A stretch of 64,000 nucleotides of DNA, from assembly GCA_039915945.1 (NCBI GenBank), contig JBDSMH010000019.1, positions 1-64,000 on the forward strand. The letters run 5' to 3'. Below the pieces are notes generated by a model. That model saw only the letters and a list, made by a program, of their open reading frames with translations. It ran no database searches and was not told the origin of the DNA. The translations under genes and the position numbers were made by a program. The first letter of the stretch is position 1. Each line of letters starts with the position of its first letter. Shown here one piece after another: positions 51,840 through 60,896 of this stretch. This DNA is from DATLFA01 sp039915945 (lineage in GTDB: Bacteria > Actinomycetota > Acidimicrobiia > Acidimicrobiales > WLNW01).

Positions 51840-52876
51840 CAGCCCGCCTCGGCGGCGAGGGACGCGACGGGGCGTTTCGGCGCGCCCGACCCGATGGGAA
51901 ACCAGCAGCGGTAGAGATGATCGGATGTCTCGGCCGCGATCAACGGCGGTTGCTCGTGCCGGCACTTGTCCTGCGCGTAGGGACACCGGGGCGCAAAGCG
52001 ACAACCCGCCGGGATCGTCCGCAAGTCGGGCGGGGCGCCCGGGATGGTGTTCAACCGCGTGTGGCTGGGATCGCTCAACTTTGGCATCGACAACATCAGT
52101 GCCTCGGTGTACGGCATCTTCATCGACCGCAACAGCGTTCGGGTCGGCGCGACTTCGACGATCTGGCCGGCGTACATCACTGCGGTGCGATCGGTACGCG
52201 TCGCGACGACCCCGAGATCGTGGGTGACGAGGATCATCGCCATCTGGCGTTCCCGCTGCTGATCTTCGAGCAGTTGGAGGATCTGCGCCTGCGTGGTCAC
52301 ATCGAGCGCGGTCGTCGGCTCGTCGGCGAGCAAGAGTGCCGGCTCGCACGCAATCGCCATCGCGATGACGACCCGCTGGCGCATCCCGCCGGAGAACTCG
52401 TGCGGATAGCGGTGCAATCGCTGCGGGGCATTGGAGATGCCGACCGACTCGAGCAACTCGACCGCGCGCTGTTTGGCATCGGCCCGGCTCATTCCGCCCC
52501 GGAACCGCAGCACCTCGGTGATCTGGCGACCGACGCGCACGACGGGGTTGAGCGACGTCATCGGATCTTGCATCACGATGGCGATCTCGCGGCCCCGCAG
52601 TCCGCGCAGTGCCTTCGGCGCGAGGCTGGTCAATTGCTGTCCCTTGAAGGTGACGGTGCCCTGCTTGCGGGTCGACCGGCCGGGCGTGAGGCCCATGATC
52701 GACCGCGTCAACACGCTCTTGCCCGAGCCCGATTCACCGACGATGCCGAGCGTCTTGCCCGCCTCGAGCGTGAGCGACACGGAGTCGACGGCGCGCAGCC
52801 GGCCAGTGGCGACGGGGAACTCGATGGTGAGGTCGGCAACCTCCAACAGCGGTGCTTCGAGAGAGCCCCCTGCCAC
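51839..52876 (-). CDS. ABC transporter ATPase of OppD type
   Basis: 345 residues. Walker A GESGSGKSVLTRSI, Q-loop region VMQDPMTSLNP, signature FSGGMRQRVVIAMAIA, Walker B ALLLADEPTTALDVTTQAQ, and the C-terminal RCPYAQDKCRHEQPPL cysteine cluster. It is the first gene of the importer unit. The GTG start at 52876 has AAAGGGG upstream. The 154-bp gap to the divergent hydratase contains operator 2 and a -35 box. Confidence 0.88.
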   Translation of the reverse strand: MAGGSLEAPLLEVADLTIEFPVATGRLRAVDSVSLTLEAGKTLGIVGESGSGKSVLTRSIMGLTPGRSTRKQGTVTFKGQQLTSLAPKALRGLRGREIAIVMQDPMTSLNPVVRVGRQITEVLRFRGGMSRADAKQRAVELLESVGISNAPQRLHRYPHEFSGGMRQRVVIAMAIACEPALLLADEPTTALDVTTQAQILQLLEDQQRERQMAMILVTHDLGVVATRTDRTAVMYAGQIVEVAPTRTLLRSMKMPYTEALMLSMPKLSDPSHTRLNTIPGAPPDLRTIPAGCRFAPRCPYAQDKCRHEQPPLIAAETSDHLYRCWFPIGSGAPKRPVASLAAEAG

Positions 52877-52922
52877 GTTTCGTCCCCTTTGTGCTCGCCG
52901 AATCCCACGTCAGACCGCAATG

Positions 52923-52951
52923 TTGACAATAGTGGAAGGTACTTCTACTTT
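52923..52951 (+). promoter_or_regulatory. Promoter with operator 2 between the importer and hydratase genes
   Basis: TTGACA (52923-52928) and TACTTT (52946-52951), spaced by 17 bp, form a promoter reading toward the hydratase at 53031. Within it lies TAGTGGA-N7-TCTACTT (52930-52950), the same dyad as sites 1 and 3 with two changes. The position between the -35 and -10 boxes suits repression. It could also control the divergent importer. Confidence 0.65.
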
Positions 52952-53030
52952 CTACACCAGGGGACAGAGTGGGCCCAGAAGACGGCCGCGTCGGACCGAT
53001 CGCCCCGGCCCAGCGCAACGGAAGGCCCCA

Positions 53031-53843
53031 ATGACCAACTCTCTCGTGACCACGACGCGCGACGACCGCGGGGTCGTCACCATCACGTTGAACCGCCCCG
53101 AAGCCCGCAACGCCCTCAGCCCCGAGCTGGTCGCAGAGTTGAAGTCCGCCTTCACCTCCATCGATTCTCAGGCGGGCACCCGGGTCGTCGTGCTCGCCGC
53201 CGCGGGCAGCGCGTTTTCGGCCGGCGGCGACATCGCGGCGATGGAGCAGATGGCCACCTTCTCCTATGAAGAAAATCTCGCCGACAGCCGTTCCTTCGAC
53301 GAGATGTACCGCATCGTCGACGAATGCCCGTGTCCGGTCATCGCCCGGGTGAACGGCGCGGCCATGGGCGGGGGCGCCGGCCTGGTCGCCTGCGCCGATA
53401 TCGCGGTCGCCGTCGAGAGCGCCTCGTTCGCGCTGAGCGAAGTGCGCGTGGGCATCATCCCCGCGGTCGTCGGCACCTACGTCACCGCCAAGATCGGCGT
53501 GGGGTGGGCCCGCCGGCTGCTGCTCACCGGTGAACGGTTCGACGCCGCGACCGCCCGCACCATCGGGCTCGTCCACGAGGTGACGACGGCCGACGCGCTC
53601 GACGCGACCGTCGACGCGATGGTGGGCAATGTCCTCGCCGGGCGCCCCGGCGCGCAGCGCATGATCAAGGCCCACCTCGCGCGGGCATTCGGCGAGCAGG
53701 CTTTCGGCCGCGACGAGATACGCGCGCTCGCGATCGAGTCGGCGACCACGGCGCGTATGAGCGAGGAGGGCCGCCGAGGTCTCGGCGAGTTCCTCCATCG
53801 TCCCCGCGACGCAAAGCCAACCAAGGACGGCCAGCAAAGATGA
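53031..53843 (+). CDS. Enoyl-CoA hydratase/isomerase
   Basis: 270 residues, canonical crotonase. TITLNRPEARNALSPELVAEL, AAAGSAFSAGGDIAAMEQM (oxyanion hole), NGAAMGGGAGLVACADIAVAVESASFALSEVRVGIIPAVVG with the first Glu in FALSEVR, and the second position replaced (PAVVG). A single Glu is seen in isomerases and methylglutaconyl-type hydratases. ATG 53031 is preceded by ACGGAAGG. The stop overlaps the thiolase start by 4 bp. Confidence 0.88.
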   Translation: MTNSLVTTTRDDRGVVTITLNRPEARNALSPELVAELKSAFTSIDSQAGTRVVVLAAAGSAFSAGGDIAAMEQMATFSYEENLADSRSFDEMYRIVDECPCPVIARVNGAAMGGGAGLVACADIAVAVESASFALSEVRVGIIPAVVGTYVTAKIGVGWARRLLLTGERFDAATARTIGLVHEVTTADALDATVDAMVGNVLAGRPGAQRMIKAHLARAFGEQAFGRDEIRALAIESATTARMSEEGRRGLGEFLHRPRDAKPTKDGQQR

Positions 53844-55009
53844 GTGACGACGACCGCGCGTGCATCGCCGGGATCGGCGAAACCGACTACTGCCGCAACC
53901 CCGGCTCGGGCCTCACCGACCTCGGCCTGATCCTCGCCGGTGCGCGTCGCGCCATCGCCGACGCGGGGCTCGCGCCGGCCGAGATCGACGGCGTCATGAC
54001 GCCCTACATCAACGCCAGCGCGGAAGAGCTCATGGACAACCTGGGATTGCGCCACGTGCGTTTTTCGGCGCAGGTGCAGATGGGTGGCGCCAGCCCGGTG
54101 GCGTCGTTGCAACATGCCGCGGCGGCGGTGTCGGGAGGGATCGCGCGTGCGGTCCTGATCCCGTTCGGTTGGAACGGGTATTCGGGCGCGCGGGTCAAGG
54201 CCGCCGCGGCCACCAACGCGGTGACCACGTTCCGGCGCACGGTGCGCGATTTCTATCGTCCGTACGGCACGGTGGCACCGCCGCAGGTCTACGCGCTCTT
54301 GGCGCAACGGCACATGGCCGAGTACGGAACGACCCACGAAGACCTCGGCGCGATAGCCATCGCCTGTCGCAAGCACGCGCAACTCAACGACCGAGCGATC
54401 ATGCGCGACCGACCGATGTCCCTCGACGACTACATGAACGCGCCGTGGGTCGTCGAGCCCTATCGCCGTTTCGATTGTTGTCTCGAGAGCGATAGTGGCG
54501 CGGCAGTCGTCGTCACCACCGTGGGCACCGCCCGCCGGCTGGGTCGTCATCGACCCGTGCGCATCGTCGCCGTCGCCGAAGGTCGCGTGCGCCCCGCATC
54601 GGATATCTGCAACCGACCCGACGTGTTCGATATCGGCCTCACCAGTGCCGCGCCGCGCGCCTACGAGGTTGCCGGCATGGGTCCCGCCGATTTCGACTTC
54701 GCCCAGATCTACGACTGCTTCACCTTTGAAGTGATCCAGCAGATAGAAGAGGCGGGATTCTGCGCCCGCGGCGAAGGCGGGCGCTTCGTCGCGGACGGTG
54801 CCATCGAGCTCGGCGGCAAGCTGCCCGTCAACACCCACGGCGGGCTGCTGTCGCAGGCGCACGCGTTGGGGATGAACCATGTTGTCGAAGCGGTACGCCA
54901 ACTGCGGGGCGAAGCGGGGCCGGCGCAGGTCGACGGAGCGCGCGTCGGCATGGTGACCGGCTGGGGCGACATGGGTGACGGCAGTATCGCCATCCTGCAA
55001 CGCGCATGA
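53840..55009 (+). CDS. Thiolase-like protein (SCP2/lipid-transfer type)
   Basis: 389 residues. The start CIAGIGETDYCRNPGSGLTDLGLILAGARRAIADAGL, the middle GGASPVASLQHAAAAVSGGIARAVLIPFG, then FDFAQIYDCFTFEVIQQIEEAGFCARGEGGRFV and the catalytic-type motif HGGLLSQAHALGMNHVVEA. It is overlapped by the OB-fold DUF35 gene, the usual arrangement of two-protein aldolase-thiolase systems for retro-aldol or thiolytic side-chain cleavage (Ltp2-type). Confidence 0.88.
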   Translation: MSDDDRACIAGIGETDYCRNPGSGLTDLGLILAGARRAIADAGLAPAEIDGVMTPYINASAEELMDNLGLRHVRFSAQVQMGGASPVASLQHAAAAVSGGIARAVLIPFGWNGYSGARVKAAAATNAVTTFRRTVRDFYRPYGTVAPPQVYALLAQRHMAEYGTTHEDLGAIAIACRKHAQLNDRAIMRDRPMSLDDYMNAPWVVEPYRRFDCCLESDSGAAVVVTTVGTARRLGRHRPVRIVAVAEGRVRPASDICNRPDVFDIGLTSAAPRAYEVAGMGPADFDFAQIYDCFTFEVIQQIEEAGFCARGEGGRFVADGAIELGGKLPVNTHGGLLSQAHALGMNHVVEAVRQLRGEAGPAQVDGARVGMVTGWGDMGDGSIAILQRA

Positions 55010-55461
55010 GTACCGAAAACGATGACGCAGGGAGAGCACCGATGAGCGAACGCGCGCTACTGCCCGCACCGACGACCGACGGCCTTCCGGGCGAGTTCTT
55101 CCGCTGGCACACCCAGCGCGAGCTGCGATTCCAGCGCTGCGCGGCGTGCCGCCACTGGAGCGTGCCGGCGACGCTGAATTGCGCCAACTGTGGCAGCAGT
55201 GATCTCGCCTGGGAACGCAGCGAGGGCAAGGGCACCGTGTTCTCGTGGACACGCACGCACAACGCGTTCGACGCCGACTTCATGGCCGACGGCCCGTACG
55301 TCTGCGCCATCGTCGAGGTCGACGAAGGGCCGCGCCTGCTGACATCGCTCCACGGGCGGGCGGCGACCGACGCGACGGTCGGTTTGCGGGTGAACGTCGA
55401 CTTCGCGCCGCGGGCCGACGATCAGCTCATCGCGGTGTTCGTGGCCGACGATCCAACCTGA
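55006..55461 (+). CDS. Zn-ribbon/OB-fold DUF35 partner of the thiolase
   Basis: 151 residues. A rubredoxin-like zinc ribbon with four Cys (CAACRHWSVPATLNCANC near 45-62) is followed by an OB-fold domain (GKGTVFSWTRTHNAFDADFMADGPYVCAIVEVDEG and AVFVADDP). Such proteins form a complex with the thiolase and bind the CoA ester. The start at ATG 55006 overlaps the thiolase stop by 4 bp; an ATG at 55042 is an alternative. Confidence 0.9.
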   Translation: MSTENDDAGRAPMSERALLPAPTTDGLPGEFFRWHTQRELRFQRCAACRHWSVPATLNCANCGSSDLAWERSEGKGTVFSWTRTHNAFDADFMADGPYVCAIVEVDEGPRLLTSLHGRAATDATVGLRVNVDFAPRADDQLIAVFVADDPT

Positions 55462-55469
55462 CGTTCATA

Positions 55470-55490
55470 TTGTGGAAGCCTATTTCACAA
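55470..55490. promoter_or_regulatory. Operator 3 upstream of the ligase operon
   Basis: TTGTGGA (55470-55476), seven bases, then TTCACAA (55484-55490). It matches operator 1 with one mismatch in the right arm. It lies 61 bp before the TTG start of the acyl-CoA ligase and just after the OB-fold gene, so the ligase operon likely has its own regulated promoter. Confidence 0.65.
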
Positions 55491-55551
55491 ACTACGATTC
55501 GGCGGGCTTTGGAGCGGGCAAAGGTTGTAAGCGTAAGGAGGCCACGAGCTC

Positions 55552-57036
55552 TTGACCACGGAATCCGTGCCGTTCGGCGTGCGCTGCGGCCAACTTGCGC
55601 GCGAAATGCCGGCGGCGGCCGTCGCCATCGTGTTCGCGCCGGAACAGGGCGACGAGCGCCAGGTCACGTGGTCCGAGTTCGACGAACGCTCCACGCAACT
55701 CGCGCGCGCCTGCGCGCGCGACGGCGTGCACCATGGCGATCTCGTCGCCATCCAGATGAAGAACTCCCCCGAGTTCTTGTTCTCGATCTTCGCCTGTTGG
55801 AAGCTCGGCGCCGTTCCGGTGCTCGTGCGCTGGGATCTCCCCGATTGGGAGCTGCACCGACTGCACGACGTGATCCGGCCGAAGCTGCTGATCACCGCGG
55901 ATCGCACCGAGCTGTTCGAGCGCAGCCGGTCCGAGCCGACCGACCCCCTGCCACCGGCCGACCCGCGGTACTCGTCGGGCATCTGCAGCTCCGGATCTAC
56001 GGGCACGCCCAAGATCATCCTTCGCCGCGCGCCTCTGCGTTTCGCCGGCACCGGCTCGTCGATCACCGTGATCGAGACCTTCGAAGCAGTGAGCCCCGAA
56101 CAGGTCATCCTCGTACCGAGCCCGCTGTATCACAACAACGGATTCGTGGCCGCCAACGATCTGCTCGTCGGACACAAGATCGTGTTGATGGAGCGCTTCG
56201 ACGCGGCGCGGGCGGTCGACCTGATCGAACGCCACCGCGCCACGGGCTTCACGGCCGCGACGCCCATCTTCCAACGCATCGCCCGCGTCGCCGGCATCGA
56301 ACACCGCGACCTCTCGAGTCTCGAGTGGGTGATGCAAGGCGCGGCGCAGCTACCGGCGTGGGTCGCGCAGTTCTGGTTCGACCGCATCGGCGCCGAGCAC
56401 GTGTATCTCTCGTACGGTGCGAGCGAGGGCATCGGTACCACTGTGTGCCGCGGCGATGAGTGGCTCGCGCACCCCGGCACCGTAGGCCGCGGCGTGTTCG
56501 GCACGCAGGTGCGCATCCTCGACGAAGACGGCGCCGATCTCCCCGTCGGCGAGATCGGCGATATCTACGTGCGCTCGGCGCGAGGTATCAACCACGAATA
56601 CCTCGGCGACGTCCCCCCGTTGCGCGTCACTCCCGACGGCTTTGCCACGATCGGCGACGTCGGTTGGGTCGACGACGACGGCTACCTCTATATCGCCGAC
56701 CGCCGCACCGACATGATCGTCACCGGCGGCGTCAACGTGTATCCCGCCGAAGTCGAAGCCGCGCTCAGCGAACACCACGAGATTGCCGATGTCGTTGTCA
56801 TCGGGCTGAAGGACGACGAATGGGGCCACCGCGTCCACGCGGTCGTGCAACGCACATCCGAATCCTCTCCGCTCGGCGCGGCTGACGTGATCGCGTTCGC
56901 AAAGGAGCGCATCAGCAGCTACAAGGTGCCGAAAACGGTCGAATTCGTGGGCAAGATCCCGCGATCCGAAGCCACGAAGGTGAGCCGCTCGGCGCTCATC
57001 GCCGAACGCGAACTTCAGCCGAACGATTCACTGTGA
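55552..57036 (+). CDS. Acyl-CoA synthetase (ANL superfamily)
   Basis: 494 residues. CSSGSTGTPK (A3), VYLSYGASEGIGTT, a middle GEIGDIYVRSARGINHEYLG, FATIGDVGWVDDDGYLYIADRRTDMIVTGGVNVYPAEVEAAL, and the catalytic Lys region KIPRSEATKVSRSAL. It activates an organic acid to the CoA thioester, the entry step of the locus. TTG start at 55552 with AAGGAGG ten bases upstream. The next gene follows after 7 bp. Confidence 0.88.
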   Translation: MTTESVPFGVRCGQLAREMPAAAVAIVFAPEQGDERQVTWSEFDERSTQLARACARDGVHHGDLVAIQMKNSPEFLFSIFACWKLGAVPVLVRWDLPDWELHRLHDVIRPKLLITADRTELFERSRSEPTDPLPPADPRYSSGICSSGSTGTPKIILRRAPLRFAGTGSSITVIETFEAVSPEQVILVPSPLYHNNGFVAANDLLVGHKIVLMERFDAARAVDLIERHRATGFTAATPIFQRIARVAGIEHRDLSSLEWVMQGAAQLPAWVAQFWFDRIGAEHVYLSYGASEGIGTTVCRGDEWLAHPGTVGRGVFGTQVRILDEDGADLPVGEIGDIYVRSARGINHEYLGDVPPLRVTPDGFATIGDVGWVDDDGYLYIADRRTDMIVTGGVNVYPAEVEAALSEHHEIADVVVIGLKDDEWGHRVHAVVQRTSESSPLGAADVIAFAKERISSYKVPKTVEFVGKIPRSEATKVSRSALIAERELQPNDSL

Positions 57037-57043
57037 GGTTGCC

Positions 57044-58756
57044 ATGTTGGATTGCGTGATCACAGGGGGCACCGTCGTCGACGGCACCGGCGTCGCGCCG
57101 CGCCTCGCCGATGTCGGCATCCGCGGTGACCGCATCGTTGCGGTGGGCTCGATCGACGAGCCCGCCACCCGTCGCATCGATGCCACCGGTCTGGTCGTCG
57201 CTCCGGGCTTCGTCGACCCGCACACCCACTACGACGCACAACTCTTCTGGGACGGTTTCGCCACGCCCTCGAATCAGCACGGCGTCACTTCGGTGATCGG
57301 CGGCAACTGCGGGTTCACACTCGCACCGCTCAAGCCCCGCGACGCCGACTACACGCGGCGCATGATGGCGAGGGTCGAGGGCATGCCGTTGCAAGCGCTC
57401 GAGAACGGGGTCGATTGGCAGTGGGACTCCTTCGGCGACTACCTCGACCGTCTCGAAGGGAACATCGGCGTCAATGCCGGCTTCCTCGTCGGTCACTGCG
57501 CGCTGCGCCGCTACGTCATGGGGCCCGAGTCGGTCGAGCGGGCGGCCCGCGCCAACGAAGTCGACGCCATCGCCACCCTCTTGCATCAATCGTTGGCGGC
57601 GGGCGGCCTCGGCCTGTCGACTACCCGTTCGTCGACGCACTCCGACGGTGACGGCAACCGCGTGCCGAGCCGAGTCGCGTCCGAAGACGAACTGCTGACG
57701 CTGTGTCGTGTCGTAGGCCAACACGAGGGCACCACACTCGAGGCGATCGTCGAGGGGTGCCTCAAAGGCTTCGACCCCGCGGAAACCCAGCTACTCGCGA
57801 ACATGAGTGCGTACGCGAACCGTCCGCTCAATTGGAACGTGTTGACCGTCGACGCCGCCAGCGCCGGTCTCATCGAACGCCAACTGCAACCGTCCCGGCT
57901 GGCTCGCAGCAATGGCGGTCGCGTCGTCGCGCTGACCATGCCGGTGACGGCAGAGATGAACATGAGCTTCGGGACGTTCTGCTCGCTCTGGCTGATCCCC
58001 GGGTGGCGCGAAGTGCTCACACTGCCACTCGCCGAAAAGGCACAGGCGCTGCGCGATCCGCAGACTCGCGCCCGCCTGTTCGCCAACGCGCAGGGCACGC
58101 CGTTCGAACATCGAGCCAACTTCGGCGGCTACATCGTCGGCACGACGGTGGCACCACAGAATCAGCCGCTCGAAGGCCGGCTCGTCGCGGACATCGCGCG
58201 CGAACGCGGCGTCGACCCCTTCGCGGCGATCGTCGACATCGTGATCGCCGACGACTTCACCACGGTGCTCTGGCCGCTGCCCACGTCCGATACCGATGCC
58301 GACTGGGCCGTGCGCCGCGATCTGTGGAGCAACGAGGACGTGTTGCTCGGCGGCTCTGACGCCGGCGCGCATCTCGATCGCATGTTGGGTTCGCCCTACC
58401 CCACGCGCTTCCTGGCCGACACCTTGCGCGGTCGCAAGCTGGTGTCGCTCGAGCGTGCCGTACAGCTGATGACCGACACACCGGCGCGTTTGTTCGGCTT
58501 GCGCGACCGCGGGCGCGTTGCGGCCGGCGCCTTCGCCGACCTCGTGGTCTTCGATCCCGCTACGGTGGGCAGCGATCCCGCTCGACGCGTGAGCGACCTG
58601 CCGGGTAACAGTCTGCGACTGACCTCTGCGTCGACCGGCATCGAGCACGTGCTGGTGAACGGCGTCGAAGCGATCGTGCAGGGACAATCCACGGGAGCGC
58701 TTGCGGGAACATTGCTGCGCTCCGGCCGCGATACCGACACCATCGCGACGAACTGA
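57044..58756 (+). CDS. Amidohydrolase family protein, D-aminoacylase/N-acyl-D-amino-acid deacylase type
   Basis: 570 residues. A metal-binding HTHYDAQLFW near 58-67, GGNCGFTLAPL, a His in GHCALRRYVMG, the segment PVTAEMNMSFG, and the late GGSDAGAHLDRMLG, all as in the D-aminoacylase branch of the amidohydrolase superfamily. It should hydrolyse an N-acyl amide or a cyclic amide. Its place in a CoA-type operon suggests an amide-containing substrate. GTTGCC region: ATG 57044, in unit with the ligase (7 bp). Confidence 0.85.
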   Translation: MLDCVITGGTVVDGTGVAPRLADVGIRGDRIVAVGSIDEPATRRIDATGLVVAPGFVDPHTHYDAQLFWDGFATPSNQHGVTSVIGGNCGFTLAPLKPRDADYTRRMMARVEGMPLQALENGVDWQWDSFGDYLDRLEGNIGVNAGFLVGHCALRRYVMGPESVERAARANEVDAIATLLHQSLAAGGLGLSTTRSSTHSDGDGNRVPSRVASEDELLTLCRVVGQHEGTTLEAIVEGCLKGFDPAETQLLANMSAYANRPLNWNVLTVDAASAGLIERQLQPSRLARSNGGRVVALTMPVTAEMNMSFGTFCSLWLIPGWREVLTLPLAEKAQALRDPQTRARLFANAQGTPFEHRANFGGYIVGTTVAPQNQPLEGRLVADIARERGVDPFAAIVDIVIADDFTTVLWPLPTSDTDADWAVRRDLWSNEDVLLGGSDAGAHLDRMLGSPYPTRFLADTLRGRKLVSLERAVQLMTDTPARLFGLRDRGRVAAGAFADLVVFDPATVGSDPARRVSDLPGNSLRLTSASTGIEHVLVNGVEAIVQGQSTGALAGTLLRSGRDTDTIATN

Positions 58757-58774
58757 CGAATACCGAGGAGAACC

Positions 58775-59983
58775 ATGCAAGACGTGCCGCGTATCATCTC
58801 CGTCGACGATCACGTCGTAGAGCCCCCTGACCTCTGGACGTCGCGCCTACCCGCCCGCTTTCAAGATCGCTGGCCGCGCATCGTGCGAAAGAAGCTCGTG
58901 CACTCCGGTGACGATGGTCGCGTGGGTTGGTTGGAATCCGACGACGGTCACTGGGGCGACGTGTGGCACTACGACGGCGTCGAGTCGCCGGTCATGACAC
59001 CGCACGCGGCCATCGACTTCGACGAGCTGGCGTTCGCCGTCACCAACTACGACGAGATCCGACCGGGCACATGGAAGCAGCGCGAACGCCTTGCCGACAT
59101 GGACGCCAACCACGTCGATGCCGCGATCTGCTTCCCGAATACGTTGCCTCGCTTCTGCGGGCAGACGTTCTACGAACGCCAGGACAAAGAGCTCGCGCTG
59201 TTGTGCGTTCAGGCTTACAACGACTGGATGATCGACGAGTGGTCGGCGGGCGACGGGCGAGGCCGGCTCATACCGCTCACCATCGTGCCGCTGTGGGATC
59301 CGCACCTGGCCGCGGCCGAGGTGCGTCGGTGTGCCGCCAAAGGAAGCTTTGCGGTGACGTTCCCCGAGAACCCGCACCCGCTCGGCCTGCCGTCGATCCA
59401 CGACAAGAATCGCCACTGGGATCCGTTCTTCACCGCGTGTGAGGAGACCGCGACGGTGGTGTGCATGCACATCGGCTCGTCGTCGAAAGTGCCGACCACC
59501 GCACCAGACGCGCCGTACATCATCAGCTCGACGCTCACGTTCCAAAATGCGATGGGCTCGCTGTGCGACTACCTCTTCTCCGGCACGCTCGTTCGCTTTC
59601 CGGGGCTGACGATCGCGTACAGCGAAGGTCAGGTCGGATGGATGCCCTACGTGTTGGAACGGGCCGACAAGTTGTGGCTCGAGCGCGCCAACAACAGCTT
59701 CGGCACATGGCTACCCGAACCGCCGTCGACGTACATCCCCGGTCGTGTCTACGGTTGTATCTTCGACGATTCGACCGGTCTGCGAAACCGCGACGTCATC
59801 GGAATGGACCAGATCTGTTTCGAGACCGACTATCCGCACGCCGACTCGACGTTCCCCGACTCGAAGGCCGTGCTGACCAAGATCTGCGCCGAGGCGGGCC
59901 TCGATGACGACGAGATCTACAAGCTCGTTCGGGGCAACGCCATCACCGCGTTCGGTCTCCAACGATTCGGCATCACGGAATAG
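58775..59983 (+). CDS. Amidohydrolase family 2 metal-dependent hydrolase
   Basis: 402 residues. VDDHVVEPPDLW near 10-21 (first metal site), a middle HVDAAICFPNTLPRF and VVCMHIGSSS, and a late ETDYPHADSTFPDS. This is the ACMSD/decarboxylase-like branch seen in actinobacterial lipid and steroid loci. It might hydrolyse or decarboxylate a CoA-pathway intermediate. ATG 58775 with GAGGAG upstream. It ends 13 bp before the next gene. Confidence 0.85.
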   Translation: MQDVPRIISVDDHVVEPPDLWTSRLPARFQDRWPRIVRKKLVHSGDDGRVGWLESDDGHWGDVWHYDGVESPVMTPHAAIDFDELAFAVTNYDEIRPGTWKQRERLADMDANHVDAAICFPNTLPRFCGQTFYERQDKELALLCVQAYNDWMIDEWSAGDGRGRLIPLTIVPLWDPHLAAAEVRRCAAKGSFAVTFPENPHPLGLPSIHDKNRHWDPFFTACEETATVVCMHIGSSSKVPTTAPDAPYIISSTLTFQNAMGSLCDYLFSGTLVRFPGLTIAYSEGQVGWMPYVLERADKLWLERANNSFGTWLPEPPSTYIPGRVYGCIFDDSTGLRNRDVIGMDQICFETDYPHADSTFPDSKAVLTKICAEAGLDDDEIYKLVRGNAITAFGLQRFGITE

Positions 59984-59996
59984 GCGGCAGCACCCA

Positions 59997-60887
59997 ATGA
60001 AGTTTGGCCTTCCCATGTTGGGCGTCAGTCCCCGGCATTACCCGGCGATTGCGCAAGTTGCGGAAGCGAGCGGGTTCGAGTCGATCTGGATGCCCGAGCA
60101 CCTCGTGCTACCCGCCGAGATGCCACCGACGTACCCGTACTCGGAGACGGGGTTTTCGGTGATGTCGCCCGACACGCCGATGTACGACCCGTGGGTAGTC
60201 CTCGCGTCGGTAGCCAGCGTGACGACCACCATCAGGTTGGCCACCAACATCTACGTCTTGACGCTGCGTCATCCGTTCATGACGGCGCGGTCGGTCGTCA
60301 CGCTCGATCGCATCTCGAATGGGCGCGTCACTCTCGGCGCGGGCGTGGGGTGGCTCGAAGAAGAGTTCACCTACACCGGCCTCAGCTTCGCCGACCGCGG
60401 CCGGCGCATGGACGAGATGGTGCCGCTACTGCGCCGGCTCTGGACCGAGGACGTGATCGAGCATCACGGAGAGTTCTTCGACTTCGGGCCGGTCAAGTTC
60501 CAGCCGAAAAGCCTGCAAAAGCCATGCATCCCGATCGAACTCGGCGGGCACAGCGCACCCGCGCTGCGGCGCGCCGGCCGACTCGGTGATGGTTGGGTCG
60601 AAGTCGGGTCGAAGACCTTCGACACCTTCCAGACGCGCTACGACTCAGTGATGCAGGCGCGCCGCGAAGCCGGCCGCGCCGATGAGCCCTTCGAGGTGAC
60701 GTCGCATCTCGGCGTCGACCTCGAGTCGATCCAACGCTGCGAAGAGATCGGCGCCACGCGGGTGGTGCTCGGCCCCCGTAGTGACCCGGCGATGCGCACC
60801 CGCGACCAGACGCGCCTACTCCCCGAAGACTTCACCGAATGGTGCAAGCGCTTCGGCGCCGAAGTCATCGCCAAAGTGAATGGTTGA
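59997..60887 (+). CDS. LLM class F420-dependent-type oxidoreductase
   Basis: 296 residues. MKFGLPMLGVSPRHYPAIAQVAEASGFESIWMPEHLVLP, the middle TNIYVLTLRHPFMTARSVVTLDRISNGRVTLGAGVGWLEEEF, and IPIELGGHSAPALRRAGRLGDGWVEVG are typical of F420-dependent members (TIGR03619-like). It reduces or oxidises a substrate with F420 or FMN. The ATG at 59997 fits the family start. It ends 9 bp before the convergent ACAD. Confidence 0.85.
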   Translation: MKFGLPMLGVSPRHYPAIAQVAEASGFESIWMPEHLVLPAEMPPTYPYSETGFSVMSPDTPMYDPWVVLASVASVTTTIRLATNIYVLTLRHPFMTARSVVTLDRISNGRVTLGAGVGWLEEEFTYTGLSFADRGRRMDEMVPLLRRLWTEDVIEHHGEFFDFGPVKFQPKSLQKPCIPIELGGHSAPALRRAGRLGDGWVEVGSKTFDTFQTRYDSVMQARREAGRADEPFEVTSHLGVDLESIQRCEEIGATRVVLGPRSDPAMRTRDQTRLLPEDFTEWCKRFGAEVIAKVNG

Positions 60888-60896
60888 TTCGTCGGT

